NCBI GenBank assembly: GCA_016293005.1
Contig: JAEDFA010000013.1
Coordinates: forward strand, 1-36,152
DNA from: Treponema sp.
Lineage (GTDB): Bacteria > Spirochaetota > Spirochaetia > Treponematales > Treponemataceae
Length of the DNA: 36,152 bases
Direction: 5' to 3'
The translations under genes and the position numbers were made by a program. The notes beneath the pieces are model-generated. The model was not told where the DNA came from, did not search any database, and worked only from the letters and a program-made list of their open reading frames with translations. Positions 15,360-23,378 of the stretch are shown piece after piece (the first letter of the stretch is position 1; each line of letters opens with the position of its first letter).

Positions 15360-16097
15360 TTATTCAGTTTTGTTTTTTGAGTTTTCGATTTTTTCGTAGA
15401 ATTTTTTGAGATTTTCTTTTAAAGCGATTTTTTCAGATTTAGTTGAAAGCCAGAAATAAATTTTTTCTTTGCGTTCGGCATTTGCAGCCTGAATGTGCTT
15501 TTGAAATTCCGTGAAGTGAATGATTATTTTGTTTTCTGATGCGAATTTTCTGAGTTTTGTAAGAATGTTGAGCGAGTAAATTAAATCTATTGAAAAAACG
15601 CCGTAGAAAAATCCCACGACGAAGCAGAACGATTTGTGATTTGTGAACCAGAAAAGCCACTCAAGAATTTGTGGATGAATGAAAAAATAATAAATTCCGC
15701 TTAGCAGCCACCAGAAAAAAGTGTATTTCGGGCAGATTATTCCCATTATGTTTCCGTGGCAATTTGAATAATCCCAGAGTTTGATTTTCATTCCTTTTAT
15801 AAAAATAAGCCCCGCGATAAATTCGAAAAAAGTGATGCATAATGCCATTAAAATAAAGAGAACAGTTTTCTGAAAAAATTCGTCTTTAATGAAACTTACA
15901 TCAATAAACGAAAGCGTAAAAAGAATTATCAGGCTGAATCCGTAGAGAGGAAGGTACGGTCCTGTGAGAAATCCCGGATTAATCCATTTGCGTTCGGGGT
16001 TGTTTGCGGAAAAAAATCTGCGCCACAATAATTCGATTACCCACCCGATGAGACTTCCGGCAAAAAATAAAAATGCAAGAACTAAAATAAAATTCAT
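15360..16097 (-). CDS. CmpB-like putative ABC transporter permease family protein
   Basis: Integral membrane protein of 245 residues matching the pattern of the family annotated as putative ABC-transporter type (PF06541). The N-terminal helix ends in SLIGWVIELLWRRF, followed by the short conserved turn NPGFLTGPYLPLYGFSLI. The helix ITFFEFIAGLIFIKGMKIKLWDYS carries the second conserved block, and NCHGNIMGIICPKY the third; about five or six helices are seen. The last 50 residues are charged and probably cytoplasmic and coiled (KIAL to ENSKNKTE). No ATPase partner is present and transport has not been shown for this family, so the name should be read loosely. TATAAT lies six bases before the ATG. 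Convergent to the transporter gene. Confidence 0.75.
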   Translation of the reverse strand: MNFILVLAFLFFAGSLIGWVIELLWRRFFSANNPERKWINPGFLTGPYLPLYGFSLIILFTLSFIDVSFIKDEFFQKTVLFILMALCITFFEFIAGLIFIKGMKIKLWDYSNCHGNIMGIICPKYTFFWWLLSGIYYFFIHPQILEWLFWFTNHKSFCFVVGFFYGVFSIDLIYSLNILTKLRKFASENKIIIHFTEFQKHIQAANAERKEKIYFWLSTKSEKIALKENLKKFYEKIENSKNKTE

Positions 16098-16103
16098 ACT
16101 TTA

Positions 16104-16131
16104 ATTATAAGGGAAAAATTTAAAAGGTCAA
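16104..16131 (-). promoter_or_regulatory. Leaderless-type promoter of the CmpB-like gene
   Basis: Minus strand: TTGACC (16126-16131), 16-base spacer, TATAAT (16104-16109), six bases (TAAAGT), ATG. No Shine-Dalgarno lies between promoter and start. Confidence 0.7.
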
Positions 16132-16226
16132 ATGCTGATTTTTAAGTTTTTCTTAATTGTAGAAGTTTGAAAGAATTTGTGATATAGTAGGAAAATCTTG
16201 AACTCTTTGAATTACAGGAAAATTTT

Positions 16227-16988
16227 ATGAAAAAAAATCCAGATTATACAGTAATTTATTCCGATGATGATATTGTTGTTTTAAATAAACGCTCAAATCT
16301 TTTAATTGCACAGGACCGTTACGATGCGGATGCCCCGCGACTTGACCTTCTTGCAGAAAAAGAATTCGGGCATCTTTTTGCGGTTCACAGAATTGACAAA
16401 GACACTTCCGGGATTATCGTCTATGCAAGAAATGAAAACGCTCATCAGAATCTTTCGGTTCAGTTTGAAAAACGCCTTGTAGAAAAAACTTATCACGCTT
16501 TAGTGCGCGGAAAACCGATGTGGGATTCTCTTCATGTTGATTTACCTCTTCTTCCGGATGGAGATTCACGGCATAGAACTGTTGTAAATAAAAGATTCGG
16601 GAAGCCTTCCGTGACTGATTTTAAATTCCTTTGTTCCGCAGGACTTTTTTCATGGATTGAAGCAAAACCAAAAACTGGAAGAACTCATCAAATCAGGGTT
16701 CATCTTGCGGAAAGCGGTTTTCCGATTGTGTGCGACCCGTTGTACAGCGGAAATTTAAAGCCTGTCAGGTTGAGCGATTTTAAACGGAACTGGAATGGCG
16801 ATGTGCTTGATGAAAAGCCTCTTTTAAATCGACTTGCCCTTCATGCGTATAAAATCAGTTTTACTCATCCTTCAACGCAAAAAAAAATTGCTTTCACCGC
16901 GCCTTATCAGAAAGATATGGATGCGCTTAGAAAGCAATTTGCAAAGATTTTTGGTTCAGATTCTATTGCTGTTTCTGAATCTCTGTAA
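16227..16988 (+). CDS. RluA-family RNA pseudouridine synthase
   Basis: Converts uridine to pseudouridine in rRNA or tRNA; 253 residues. Only the catalytic domain is present, without an N-terminal S4 domain. VHRIDKDTSGIIVYARN at about 53-69 holds the catalytic Asp57 (HRxDxxTSG). FEKRLVEKTYHALVRG, the loop with KTGRTHQIRVHLAESG, and PIVCDPLYSG complete the family blocks. AGGAA at 16216-16220 is a ribosome binding site seven bases or so before the ATG, and TATAGT at 16183-16188 is a possible -10, so this gene has an ordinary leader unlike its neighbours. RluA, RluC, RluD and TruC relatives share these motifs; the RNA target cannot be assigned. Its last 26 bases overlap the end of the opposing lipoprotein gene. 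Confidence 0.88.
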   Translation: MKKNPDYTVIYSDDDIVVLNKRSNLLIAQDRYDADAPRLDLLAEKEFGHLFAVHRIDKDTSGIIVYARNENAHQNLSVQFEKRLVEKTYHALVRGKPMWDSLHVDLPLLPDGDSRHRTVVNKRFGKPSVTDFKFLCSAGLFSWIEAKPKTGRTHQIRVHLAESGFPIVCDPLYSGNLKPVRLSDFKRNWNGDVLDEKPLLNRLALHAYKISFTHPSTQKKIAFTAPYQKDMDALRKQFAKIFGSDSIAVSESL

Positions 16989-17931
16989 GGTATAAATTTA
17001 AATTTTTCGCATCTTCTGTTTCCGGTGCGAATTCAATTGCTTGATTTAAAAGCGAGATAATTTTTTCTATATTTGGATTGAAAGAATTTGATTCGACATT
17101 TACGGCAAGTGTGTAAAGATACTGCCTGTCTTCAGGAGTATTTCGTTTGTCTTCTGCGGCTTTGATGTAAGTGTTTACTGCTGATTCAAAATCAAATTTT
17201 ATCAGGCTTTCGAACGCTTCGGCATTTGCAATTTCGCGGATATATTTTGGTAGCAACCCGGAAGAATTTTCTTTGTCGAGCGATGGAATCTTTTTGTACA
17301 AATCGATTAAAAGCGGGCGGTAAAGTTCGTCCTGCGATTCAAAAAGCTCGTTGATTGCCTTTACTTTATCGAGATTTGAACCTTTTGAAGTTAAAGCGAC
17401 TTTTTGATTTAATTCCTGAAGAGAATCTTTTTCGAGGATAATTTTTGAAACATAACCGTCTACAGAATTTGAAAGATAGTCAAAATTTATAGAAGAAACG
17501 AAATATCCTTCTTTTGTGAGCATGAGAAGTGTCGGCGTGTTTTTTATTACATATTTGTCTGCGGTGAAAAACTGTTTTTCGTATTTTGCACGCTTTTTTT
17601 CGAAGGCTTTCTGTTCATCGTCTGTTAAATCTGTAGGAATGTTAGCCTGAAATATATTCGGGTCGCTGAAATCGAAGTGAACACATACGAAATCTGAAAG
17701 TTTTGAAACGAATTCTTTTGATTCCGTGATAAGTTTTACTGCGTTGTAAGATTCCGGGGAATCATAAATTGAGTTTACAAACAGAAGAATTCCTTTGTTT
17801 TTGCTTTGAGCGACTTTTTGTGCATCTTCAAAATTGTAATACCAGCCGAATTCGTCAGTCTGTTTTGAACAACTTGAAAATGCAAGAAGAACTGTAAAAA
17901 TACTGAATAATTTTAATAAATTTTTTTTCAT
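16963..17931 (-). CDS. Thioredoxin-fold lipoprotein lacking the CxxC pair
   Basis: 322 residues. The signal peptide ends in LLAFSSC (Cys21), a lipobox of spirochaete type, so the protein should be lipid-anchored in the envelope. Residues about 30-175 look like a thioredoxin fold: FEDAQKVAQSKNKGILLFVN, a helix beginning SIYDSPESYNAVKLI where CxxC would lie, and KNTPTLLMLTKEGYFV carrying the cis-Pro loop. No Cys is found in the active-site position, so redox activity is not expected. The C-terminal 130 residues are helical and TPR-like (AIEFAPETEDAKNLNLYL). The stop lies inside the 3' end of the pseudouridine synthase gene on the other strand. Function unknown; chaperone-like or scaffold roles are possible. 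Confidence 0.7.
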   Translation of the reverse strand: MKKNLLKLFSIFTVLLAFSSCSKQTDEFGWYYNFEDAQKVAQSKNKGILLFVNSIYDSPESYNAVKLITESKEFVSKLSDFVCVHFDFSDPNIFQANIPTDLTDDEQKAFEKKRAKYEKQFFTADKYVIKNTPTLLMLTKEGYFVSSINFDYLSNSVDGYVSKIILEKDSLQELNQKVALTSKGSNLDKVKAINELFESQDELYRPLLIDLYKKIPSLDKENSSGLLPKYIREIANAEAFESLIKFDFESAVNTYIKAAEDKRNTPEDRQYLYTLAVNVESNSFNPNIEKIISLLNQAIEFAPETEDAKNLNLYLTEIQKQQ

Positions 17932-17946
17932 TTTTACTCCAGTTTT

Positions 17947-20337
17947 TTATTTTTTAAGAAGTGCGGCAAACGGATTGTAACTTAAACCGTCATCGCTTCC
18001 GTAGTTGTTTCTTTCGCGTTTTGCGCCAGAAAATTTTTCTTTTGAATCAGTTTTTGAATTTTGCGAGCCTTTTTTTACAATGACAACTTTTCGGGTTGCG
18101 CCTGTTTTGTTTTCACCGTTTGAAGATGCCCTGTTCTGAACTGTCTGTCCGATTCTGTTTGCGGCATCGCTTTTTAAACTGAGGCTGATTCGTTTTCGGT
18201 CTTTATCGAGTGCAATAATTGTAAATTCGAAAATATCACCGACTTTTACGACTTCCATTGGATCAGAAACAAAACTGTCGCTTAATTCTGAAACATGAAT
18301 CAAAGCAGTTTCGTGAAGTCCGATGTCAACAAATGCACCAAAATCGACAACATTTTTGATTTTTCCAGTAACTTTCATTCCTTCTTTTAAATCTTCAAAC
18401 TGAACAACGCCTTTCTGCATAATTGGAGCCGGATAACCATCGCGCGGGTCTCTGTTCGGTTTTTGGAGTTCGTCGATGATGTCGTTTAAAGTTGTTTCAC
18501 CGATGTTGTATTTTTCCTGAAGGGATTTTTTTGCATCTTTTTCGATTTTTCCGCCGTTTTTGATAATTGGAAGAATTTCGCGGGCAACTTCGTAGTTTTC
18601 CGGATGAACCCAAGTATTGTCGAGTGGGTCTGAACTTTCTGCAATTTTTAAGAATCCCGCACATTGTTCGAACGCTTTAGGTCCAAGACCTGGAACTTTT
18701 TTCAAATCTTCGCGGCTTAAAATTTTTCCGTTTGCATCGCGGTATTCTGTGATTTTTTTTGCGGTGCTCATCGTGATTCCGGAAACATAGCTTAAAAGCA
18801 TGTAACTTGCAGTGTTTAAATTTACGCCGACCTGATTTACAACAGAACCTACGACTTCATCAAGAGTTTCGCTGAGTTTTTTCTGGTTTACATCGTGCTG
18901 GTAAAGTCCGACACCGATTGCCTTTGGATCGATTTTTACGAGTTCTGCAAGCGGATCCTGAAGCCTTCTGCCCATTGAAATTGCACCGCGGATTGTCAAG
19001 TCTAAGTCCGGGAATTCTTTTGTTGCAATTTCGCTCGCTGAATAAACTGATGCACCTGATTCATCAACGACTGTGTATTTTACATCTGCGTCTGCATAAT
19101 TTTCGCTGATTACTTTTGAAACAATCGCCTGAACTTCCGGGCTTCCTGTTCCGTTTCCGACTGCAACAACCTGAATGTCGTATTTGTCGATTGCATCGTT
19201 TAACTGTTTGTAAGCGTCTTCTGGATTCTGCACCTGAAAGATTTTAAAATATCCAAGGTATTTTCCAGTTTCATCGAGTGCGGCACATTTTGTTCCGGTA
19301 CGAATTCCAGGGTCGATTCCAAGAACTCGGCTTCCTTTGATTGGCTGAGTCATGAGAAGATTTTTTAAGTTTTCGCTGAAAATTCCGATTCCGTGTTCGT
19401 CAGCTTCATCTGCTTCGTTGCTGCGGATTTCACGAATTACCGCCGGTGAAAGAAGTCTTACGATTCCGTCTTCGATTGCTTCTGCAAAATATTTGTTTGT
19501 AATTGTATTCTTTTTTGTGATGAGGTTTACGGCTGAATCAACATCGACATCGATTGTAACATCCAGAGCGCCTTCCCGTTCAGCACGGTTGATTGCAAGA
19601 ATTCTGTGCGGTTTAATCTGATTGAGTGGTTCTGAATAATCCCAGTACATCTGGTAAGTTGAAGTTTTAGCTGCTTCTTCTTCGGTTTGACCTTCCGGCA
19701 CGATTCCTTTAGTTTTGATGTTTCCCTGCTGCATGTATAAATCGAGAATTGCCGAGCGGTTTGCTGAATCTTGACTTATTCGTTCTGCGAGAATGTCTTT
19801 TGCACCGTTTAATGCATCTTGAACAGTTTCTACATTTAATGCTGAATCTTCGTTGTCTGTTTTGATGTATTTTTCCGCTTCTTTTTCGATTTCGGAATCG
19901 CTCATTGTAAGCATTGAATCTGCAAGCGAATCAAGACCTTTTTCAATTGCGACCATTCCGCGTGTTTTCTTTTTCTTTTTGAACGGAGCCCACAAATCTT
20001 CGAGTTCTGTTAAAGTTGTTGCGCTCATTGCAGCGTTGTAAAGGCTTTCGGTTAATTTTCCTTGTTTGAAAATGCCTTTTACGATTTCAAGGCGTCGTTC
20101 TTCAAGATTTTTGTAAGTTTTGAATAAATGATCGCAATCTCTGACCTGAACTTCGTTGAGATTGTCGTGTTTTTCTTTTCGGTATCGTGAGATGAAAGGT
20201 ATTGTACAGCCTTCGTCTACAAGACTGATAACTGCACTTACCTGCTGAATGCGAATTTGAAGTTCTTCAGCGATTTTTTTCATGATGTCGACTTCATTTA
20301 CTGTCAATGCGTCGATTGTTTCTTGTGTAAATTCCAT
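17947..20337 (-). CDS. tex: Tex family transcription accessory / RNA-binding protein
   Basis: Cytoplasmic nucleic-acid-binding protein of 796 residues, close to typical Tex. In order: helical N-terminal region with IPFISRYRKEKHDNLNEVQV (residues about 48-67), a central region, a YqgF/RNase H-like domain starting SRVLGIDPGIRTGTKCAALD (about 337-356), helix-hairpin-helix repeats (NTASYMLLSYVSGI and KKVPGLGPKAFEQCAGFL), and a C-terminal S1 domain (GMKVTGKIKNVVDFGAFVDI, then ALIHVSEL and RKRISLSLK). A basic 60-residue tail follows. AAGGA lies seven bases before the ATG. It follows purD on the same strand after 73 bases that contain a hairpin, so read-through from purD is likely. Tex proteins affect transcription and toxin expression in some bacteria. 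Confidence 0.95.
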   Translation of the reverse strand: MEFTQETIDALTVNEVDIMKKIAEELQIRIQQVSAVISLVDEGCTIPFISRYRKEKHDNLNEVQVRDCDHLFKTYKNLEERRLEIVKGIFKQGKLTESLYNAAMSATTLTELEDLWAPFKKKKKTRGMVAIEKGLDSLADSMLTMSDSEIEKEAEKYIKTDNEDSALNVETVQDALNGAKDILAERISQDSANRSAILDLYMQQGNIKTKGIVPEGQTEEEAAKTSTYQMYWDYSEPLNQIKPHRILAINRAEREGALDVTIDVDVDSAVNLITKKNTITNKYFAEAIEDGIVRLLSPAVIREIRSNEADEADEHGIGIFSENLKNLLMTQPIKGSRVLGIDPGIRTGTKCAALDETGKYLGYFKIFQVQNPEDAYKQLNDAIDKYDIQVVAVGNGTGSPEVQAIVSKVISENYADADVKYTVVDESGASVYSASEIATKEFPDLDLTIRGAISMGRRLQDPLAELVKIDPKAIGVGLYQHDVNQKKLSETLDEVVGSVVNQVGVNLNTASYMLLSYVSGITMSTAKKITEYRDANGKILSREDLKKVPGLGPKAFEQCAGFLKIAESSDPLDNTWVHPENYEVAREILPIIKNGGKIEKDAKKSLQEKYNIGETTLNDIIDELQKPNRDPRDGYPAPIMQKGVVQFEDLKEGMKVTGKIKNVVDFGAFVDIGLHETALIHVSELSDSFVSDPMEVVKVGDIFEFTIIALDKDRKRISLSLKSDAANRIGQTVQNRASSNGENKTGATRKVVIVKKGSQNSKTDSKEKFSGAKRERNNYGSDDGLSYNPFAALLKK

Positions 20338-20365
20338 AAGTAAGTCCTTGAAGAGATTTTATTCA

Positions 20366-20396
20366 GGGCATTTAAAAACGAATTTTTACGATGCCC
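20366..20396 (-). other. Hairpin between purD and tex
   Basis: In the minus-strand transcript GGGCAT pairs with ATGCCC, and an inner TAAAAA/TTTTTA stem closes on a TTCG loop, with small bulges between the stems. No T run follows (TGAATAAAA), so it is not a standard terminator. It ends about 20 bases before the tex ribosome binding site and could act in attenuation or mRNA processing. Confidence 0.45.
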
Positions 20397-20410
20397 GTTA
20401 TTTATTAGAT

Positions 20411-21745
20411 TTATTTTAAATTTCCACTTTCTGCAGCACCTGGAAGCCCGATGTCGCGCCTATAGAAGCAGCCGTCGAATTTAATTCCGCTGATTGCAAT
20501 GTAGGCATTTTTCCATGCTTTTTCGAAAGTTTCACCGAAAGCACTGCACGCTAAAACTCGTCCACCGCTTGTAACGAGTTCTGTTGAATTTGAACGGCGA
20601 CCTTCTTTTGCTCCAGCGATGAAAACTTTTGCACCGGTTTTTGAAATGACTTCGTTGCTGAATGAAATTACTTTTTCTTTTTCGTATTCAAAAGGATAAC
20701 CGCCGCTTACCATTACAGGCGCAACTTGAAAGCCCTTTTTCCAGGCGAATTTGAATTTGTTTAATTTTCCACTTACGATTGCTTCACACATTTCAACGAA
20801 ATCAAAATTCATCAGAGGAAGAACTGCCTGAGTTTCCGGGTCGCCAAGTCGTACATTGTATTCAAGAAGTTTTGGCCCGTTTTTTGTAAGCATAACGCCA
20901 AAGAAAATGAATCCGCGGTAATCGAAACCTTCTTCTTTTAGGCCTTTGAGAGTTGGTTCTAAAATATCTTTTTTGAACTGTTTTAAAGTTTTGTCTGTAA
21001 CATCTGTGAGCGGGCAGACTGCTCCCATTCCGCCTGTGTTAGGACCTTTTGCACCGTCGTTGAGCCTTTTGTGGTCGCGAGCCGGTAGAAACGGAATTAT
21101 TGAGGCAGATTTTTCTTTTCCGTCTTTAAAAACTGAAACTGCGCTTAAAACCGAAATTTCAACGCCTTCAAGGTAATCTTCGATGACAAGTTTTTTACCT
21201 GCATCGCCTACTCTACCAGAATTCATGATGTCGTCGATTGCTTTGATTGCCTCGTCGATTGTTGCAGCAACTGTTACACCTTTTCCTGCAGCAAGTCCGT
21301 CTGCTTTTATAACGATTGGAGCACCGTGCTTTCGGACATAATCAGATGCTTTTTGCTGGTCTGTGAAAGTTTCGCTTTTTGCACAGGCAACATTATATTT
21401 TTTCATGAATTCTTTAGCGAGGTCTTTGCTTGCTTCAAGTTGAGCGGCATCTTTTTTAGGACCGACGCAAGGAATTCCGGCTTTCCAGAATTCGTCTGCA
21501 AGTCCTTCTGCCAGAGGATCTTCCGGTCCGATTACTGCAAGCGTACAGTTTTCTTTTTTTGCGATTTCGATGTATGGATTTTCACTGCTGTCTGATTTGT
21601 CTATCTGGATATTTATACATTTTTCCTCGAAAGCAGTTCCGCCGTTACCAGGAACACATACAACTTTTTCTACTTTAGGACTTTGAGAAATTTTCCATGC
21701 GATTGCATGTTCTCGTCCGCCGTTACCAATAACAATAATATTCAT
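20411..21745 (-). CDS. purD: Phosphoribosylamine-glycine ligase (GARS)
   Basis: ATP-dependent ligation of glycine to phosphoribosylamine, the second step of purine synthesis; cytoplasmic, 444 residues (family about 420-440). The N-terminal domain starts IIVIGNGGREHAIAWKI. IGPEDPLAEGLADEF follows, then the ATP-grasp domain with PIVIKADGLAAGKGVTVA (about 145-162) and the substrate and metal blocks RDHKRLNDGAKGPNTGGMGA, FRGFIFFGVM-like YRGFIFFGVML and LLEYNVRLGDPETQAVLP. The C-terminal piece has GRVLACSAFG. It has its own promoter with TATATT six bases before the ATG. No other purine gene is nearby, so it is regulated apart from a pur operon. Confidence 0.96.
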   Translation of the reverse strand: MNIIVIGNGGREHAIAWKISQSPKVEKVVCVPGNGGTAFEEKCINIQIDKSDSSENPYIEIAKKENCTLAVIGPEDPLAEGLADEFWKAGIPCVGPKKDAAQLEASKDLAKEFMKKYNVACAKSETFTDQQKASDYVRKHGAPIVIKADGLAAGKGVTVAATIDEAIKAIDDIMNSGRVGDAGKKLVIEDYLEGVEISVLSAVSVFKDGKEKSASIIPFLPARDHKRLNDGAKGPNTGGMGAVCPLTDVTDKTLKQFKKDILEPTLKGLKEEGFDYRGFIFFGVMLTKNGPKLLEYNVRLGDPETQAVLPLMNFDFVEMCEAIVSGKLNKFKFAWKKGFQVAPVMVSGGYPFEYEKEKVISFSNEVISKTGAKVFIAGAKEGRRSNSTELVTSGGRVLACSAFGETFEKAWKNAYIAISGIKFDGCFYRRDIGLPGAAESGNLK

Positions 21746-21751
21746 AAATAA

Positions 21752-21780
21752 AATATAGATGAAATGTTAAAAATTTACAA
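21752..21780 (-). promoter_or_regulatory. Leaderless-type promoter of purD
   Basis: Minus strand: TTGTAA (21775-21780), exactly 17 bases, TATATT (21752-21757), six bases (TTATTT), ATG. No Shine-Dalgarno. It lies wholly in the 71-base gap after the HD-GYP gene. Confidence 0.65.
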
Positions 21781-21816
21781 TCAATCTGGATTGAAAAACG
21801 CGGCGATGAGGAAAAT

Positions 21817-23145
21817 TTAGTTGAATTCGCTTAAATCTACGCTGTCGAAAGTGAGAGGCTGTTTTTTTTCAGGCTTTGGTTTTGATTCTTTTGGCGGCGG
21901 TGCAGAATTCAGGTTTTTGAGAATGTCTTCCTGCTCTTTTTTGTTGAGAACCCTGATGATTTTATATTCGTTTTCATCGGAATTTACGGTTTTTGGCGTT
22001 CCGTCTGAATTGAATTCATTTAAAATCTGAATTACAGGATTTTTCGGGTTGTTTGGATTTACATCAGTTACGACAGCGATTTTTCCGGTTTTGAGAAAAA
22101 CATAAGCACCAATCGGGAATAGAGAAAGACTGTACAAAAGCGCCTTGATGATTACTCCGTTGTATTGATTGTTTTGATTTTTCAGCATTTCGACCATTGC
22201 GTCAAAAGTTGTCCGTTCTTCTTTATATAGTCTTGGTGCAGTGATTGCTTCAAACGAACAGGCAACTGAAATGATTTTTGCAAAAACTGAAATTTTGTCG
22301 CCGGTGAGTTTTCGCGGATATCCTGTTCCGTTTTCTTTTTCGTGGTGTTCAAGAACTCCAAGTTGAATGCTTAGCGGAAAATTCTGGCTTTTTAAGATAT
22401 TGAAACCGATTAGTGGATGAGTTTTAATTTGGGCTTTTTCACCGTCCGAAAGAGGTTTGTCTGTCATGTAAAGCTGCGGAGGAAGCCGAATCATACCGAT
22501 TTCATGGAGAATGCAGCACATTCCAAGTTCAATTAATTTTGACTGCGGAATATTGAGTTCGATTCCCATTGTAATGGCAAGAACTGTAGATCTCATTGAG
22601 TGAACGACAAGGAAATTTTTTGTTCTTGCCTCGATTGACGGAGTCACCCGCAGAACATAGCGTTTGTTCATTTTTATAAAATTGCACAAATCACGCACTG
22701 TCGTCGAAAGTTCTTCCAGAGAAATTTTTGTGTGGGTTGCGTAATAAGTGTACACAGAATTTATGTATTCCATGTATTCGTTGTAAAGTTTATGAACTGA
22801 TTCGAGTTTTGAATTTTCAGTTTTTTCGTAAAGTGAAAGATTTTCCTGACTTAAAGATTGTTTTACGATGTTTTCGATTTTTTGAGATTTTTCTTTTGGT
22901 GTTTCGAACGCTTCAACTGAAACTTCCTGCGTAACCAGCGGTTCCTGATTCTGTTTTACTTCAAATTTTTCATCTAAACTGATGTCACCGAGACACTCAA
23001 ATTCAGAAAAATTCCAGGCTTTCAAAATCTTTAAAAGATTTTCAGTTACAGAAACCTGCGCCGGAATGACTATAAAAGTGTTGTCAATCATCAAGTCTGA
23101 TTTAAATGAGATATCAACTTTTAATGAATCAATAGAAATTTTCAT
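21817..23145 (-). CDS. Divergent HD-GYP domain protein
   Basis: Cytoplasmic relative of cyclic di-GMP phosphodiesterases, 442 residues. I use the ATG at 23145; an in-frame TTG two codons upstream is less likely. Residues 1-70 form a small N-terminal domain like that preceding some HD-GYP domains, then a helical linker. The HD-GYP region (about 180-380) keeps His182, His243 (KTHPLIGF), the His pair EHHEK (267-268) and GTGYP (273-277). The defining HD is His-Glu (LHEIGM, 214-215), and the usual VAD-x-FDA is VACSFEA. Metal binding is therefore doubtful or altered. The C-terminus is Lys/Pro-rich. It may be a weak phosphodiesterase or a cyclic di-GMP receptor; the sequence does not decide. Confidence 0.78.
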   Translation of the reverse strand: MKISIDSLKVDISFKSDLMIDNTFIVIPAQVSVTENLLKILKAWNFSEFECLGDISLDEKFEVKQNQEPLVTQEVSVEAFETPKEKSQKIENIVKQSLSQENLSLYEKTENSKLESVHKLYNEYMEYINSVYTYYATHTKISLEELSTTVRDLCNFIKMNKRYVLRVTPSIEARTKNFLVVHSMRSTVLAITMGIELNIPQSKLIELGMCCILHEIGMIRLPPQLYMTDKPLSDGEKAQIKTHPLIGFNILKSQNFPLSIQLGVLEHHEKENGTGYPRKLTGDKISVFAKIISVACSFEAITAPRLYKEERTTFDAMVEMLKNQNNQYNGVIIKALLYSLSLFPIGAYVFLKTGKIAVVTDVNPNNPKNPVIQILNEFNSDGTPKTVNSDENEYKIIRVLNKKEQEDILKNLNSAPPPKESKPKPEKKQPLTFDSVDLSEFN

Positions 23146-23195
23146 AAGCAAATTAACTCTTTCTTTTTTGTCGGTATGAATTTAAGAATTCTTTA

Positions 23196-23201
23196 ATTAT
23201 A
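23196..23201 (-). promoter_or_regulatory. Possible -10 of the HD-GYP gene
   Basis: TATAAT on the minus strand, about 50 bases before the ATG at 23145. No good -35 is found at 16-18 bases. AAAGAG lies about 11 bases before the ATG, so this gene would have an ordinary leader. Confidence 0.35.
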
Positions 23202-23237
23202 TTTTTTGAGCTGTAAAGAATGTTGTCTAAAGTTTCA

Positions 23238-23345
23238 CAGAAATAAAAAAAAGTTGAAAAACCTCACACGCTTTTCAACTTTTTAAAGGGCACTGCAGAG
23301 CAGGGTGACTGGATGTCATTAAAAAAAATTCACCCTGCACTGCTT
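23238..23345 (-). ncRNA. Candidate small RNA or structured 3' UTR
   Basis: On the minus strand, between the Maf-type gene stop and the terminator, the arm GCAGTGCAGGGTGA (23330-23343) pairs with TCACCCTGCTCTGC (23295-23308) with one mismatch over 14 positions, around a 21-base loop with a T run. This is notably G+C-rich for the region. A TAAAAT immediately upstream (ending about four bases before the first arm) would place a transcription start at the base of the hairpin, and a strong terminator closes the unit, giving an RNA of about 105 bases. No known RNA family was recognised. A simple mRNA 3' end structure is the alternative. Confidence 0.3.
23248..23284 (-). terminator. Strong terminator after the lepB-PBP-Maf operon
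   Basis: A perfect 13-base stem (23248-23260 with 23272-23284) encloses an 11-base loop. On the minus strand it is followed by a run of T, and a T run also flanks it on the plus side, so it may work in both directions. It lies about 95 bases after the stop of the Maf-type gene. Confidence 0.85.
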
Positions 23346-23378
23346 ACATTTTAAATATCGGTGAATGATTTTTTTTCT

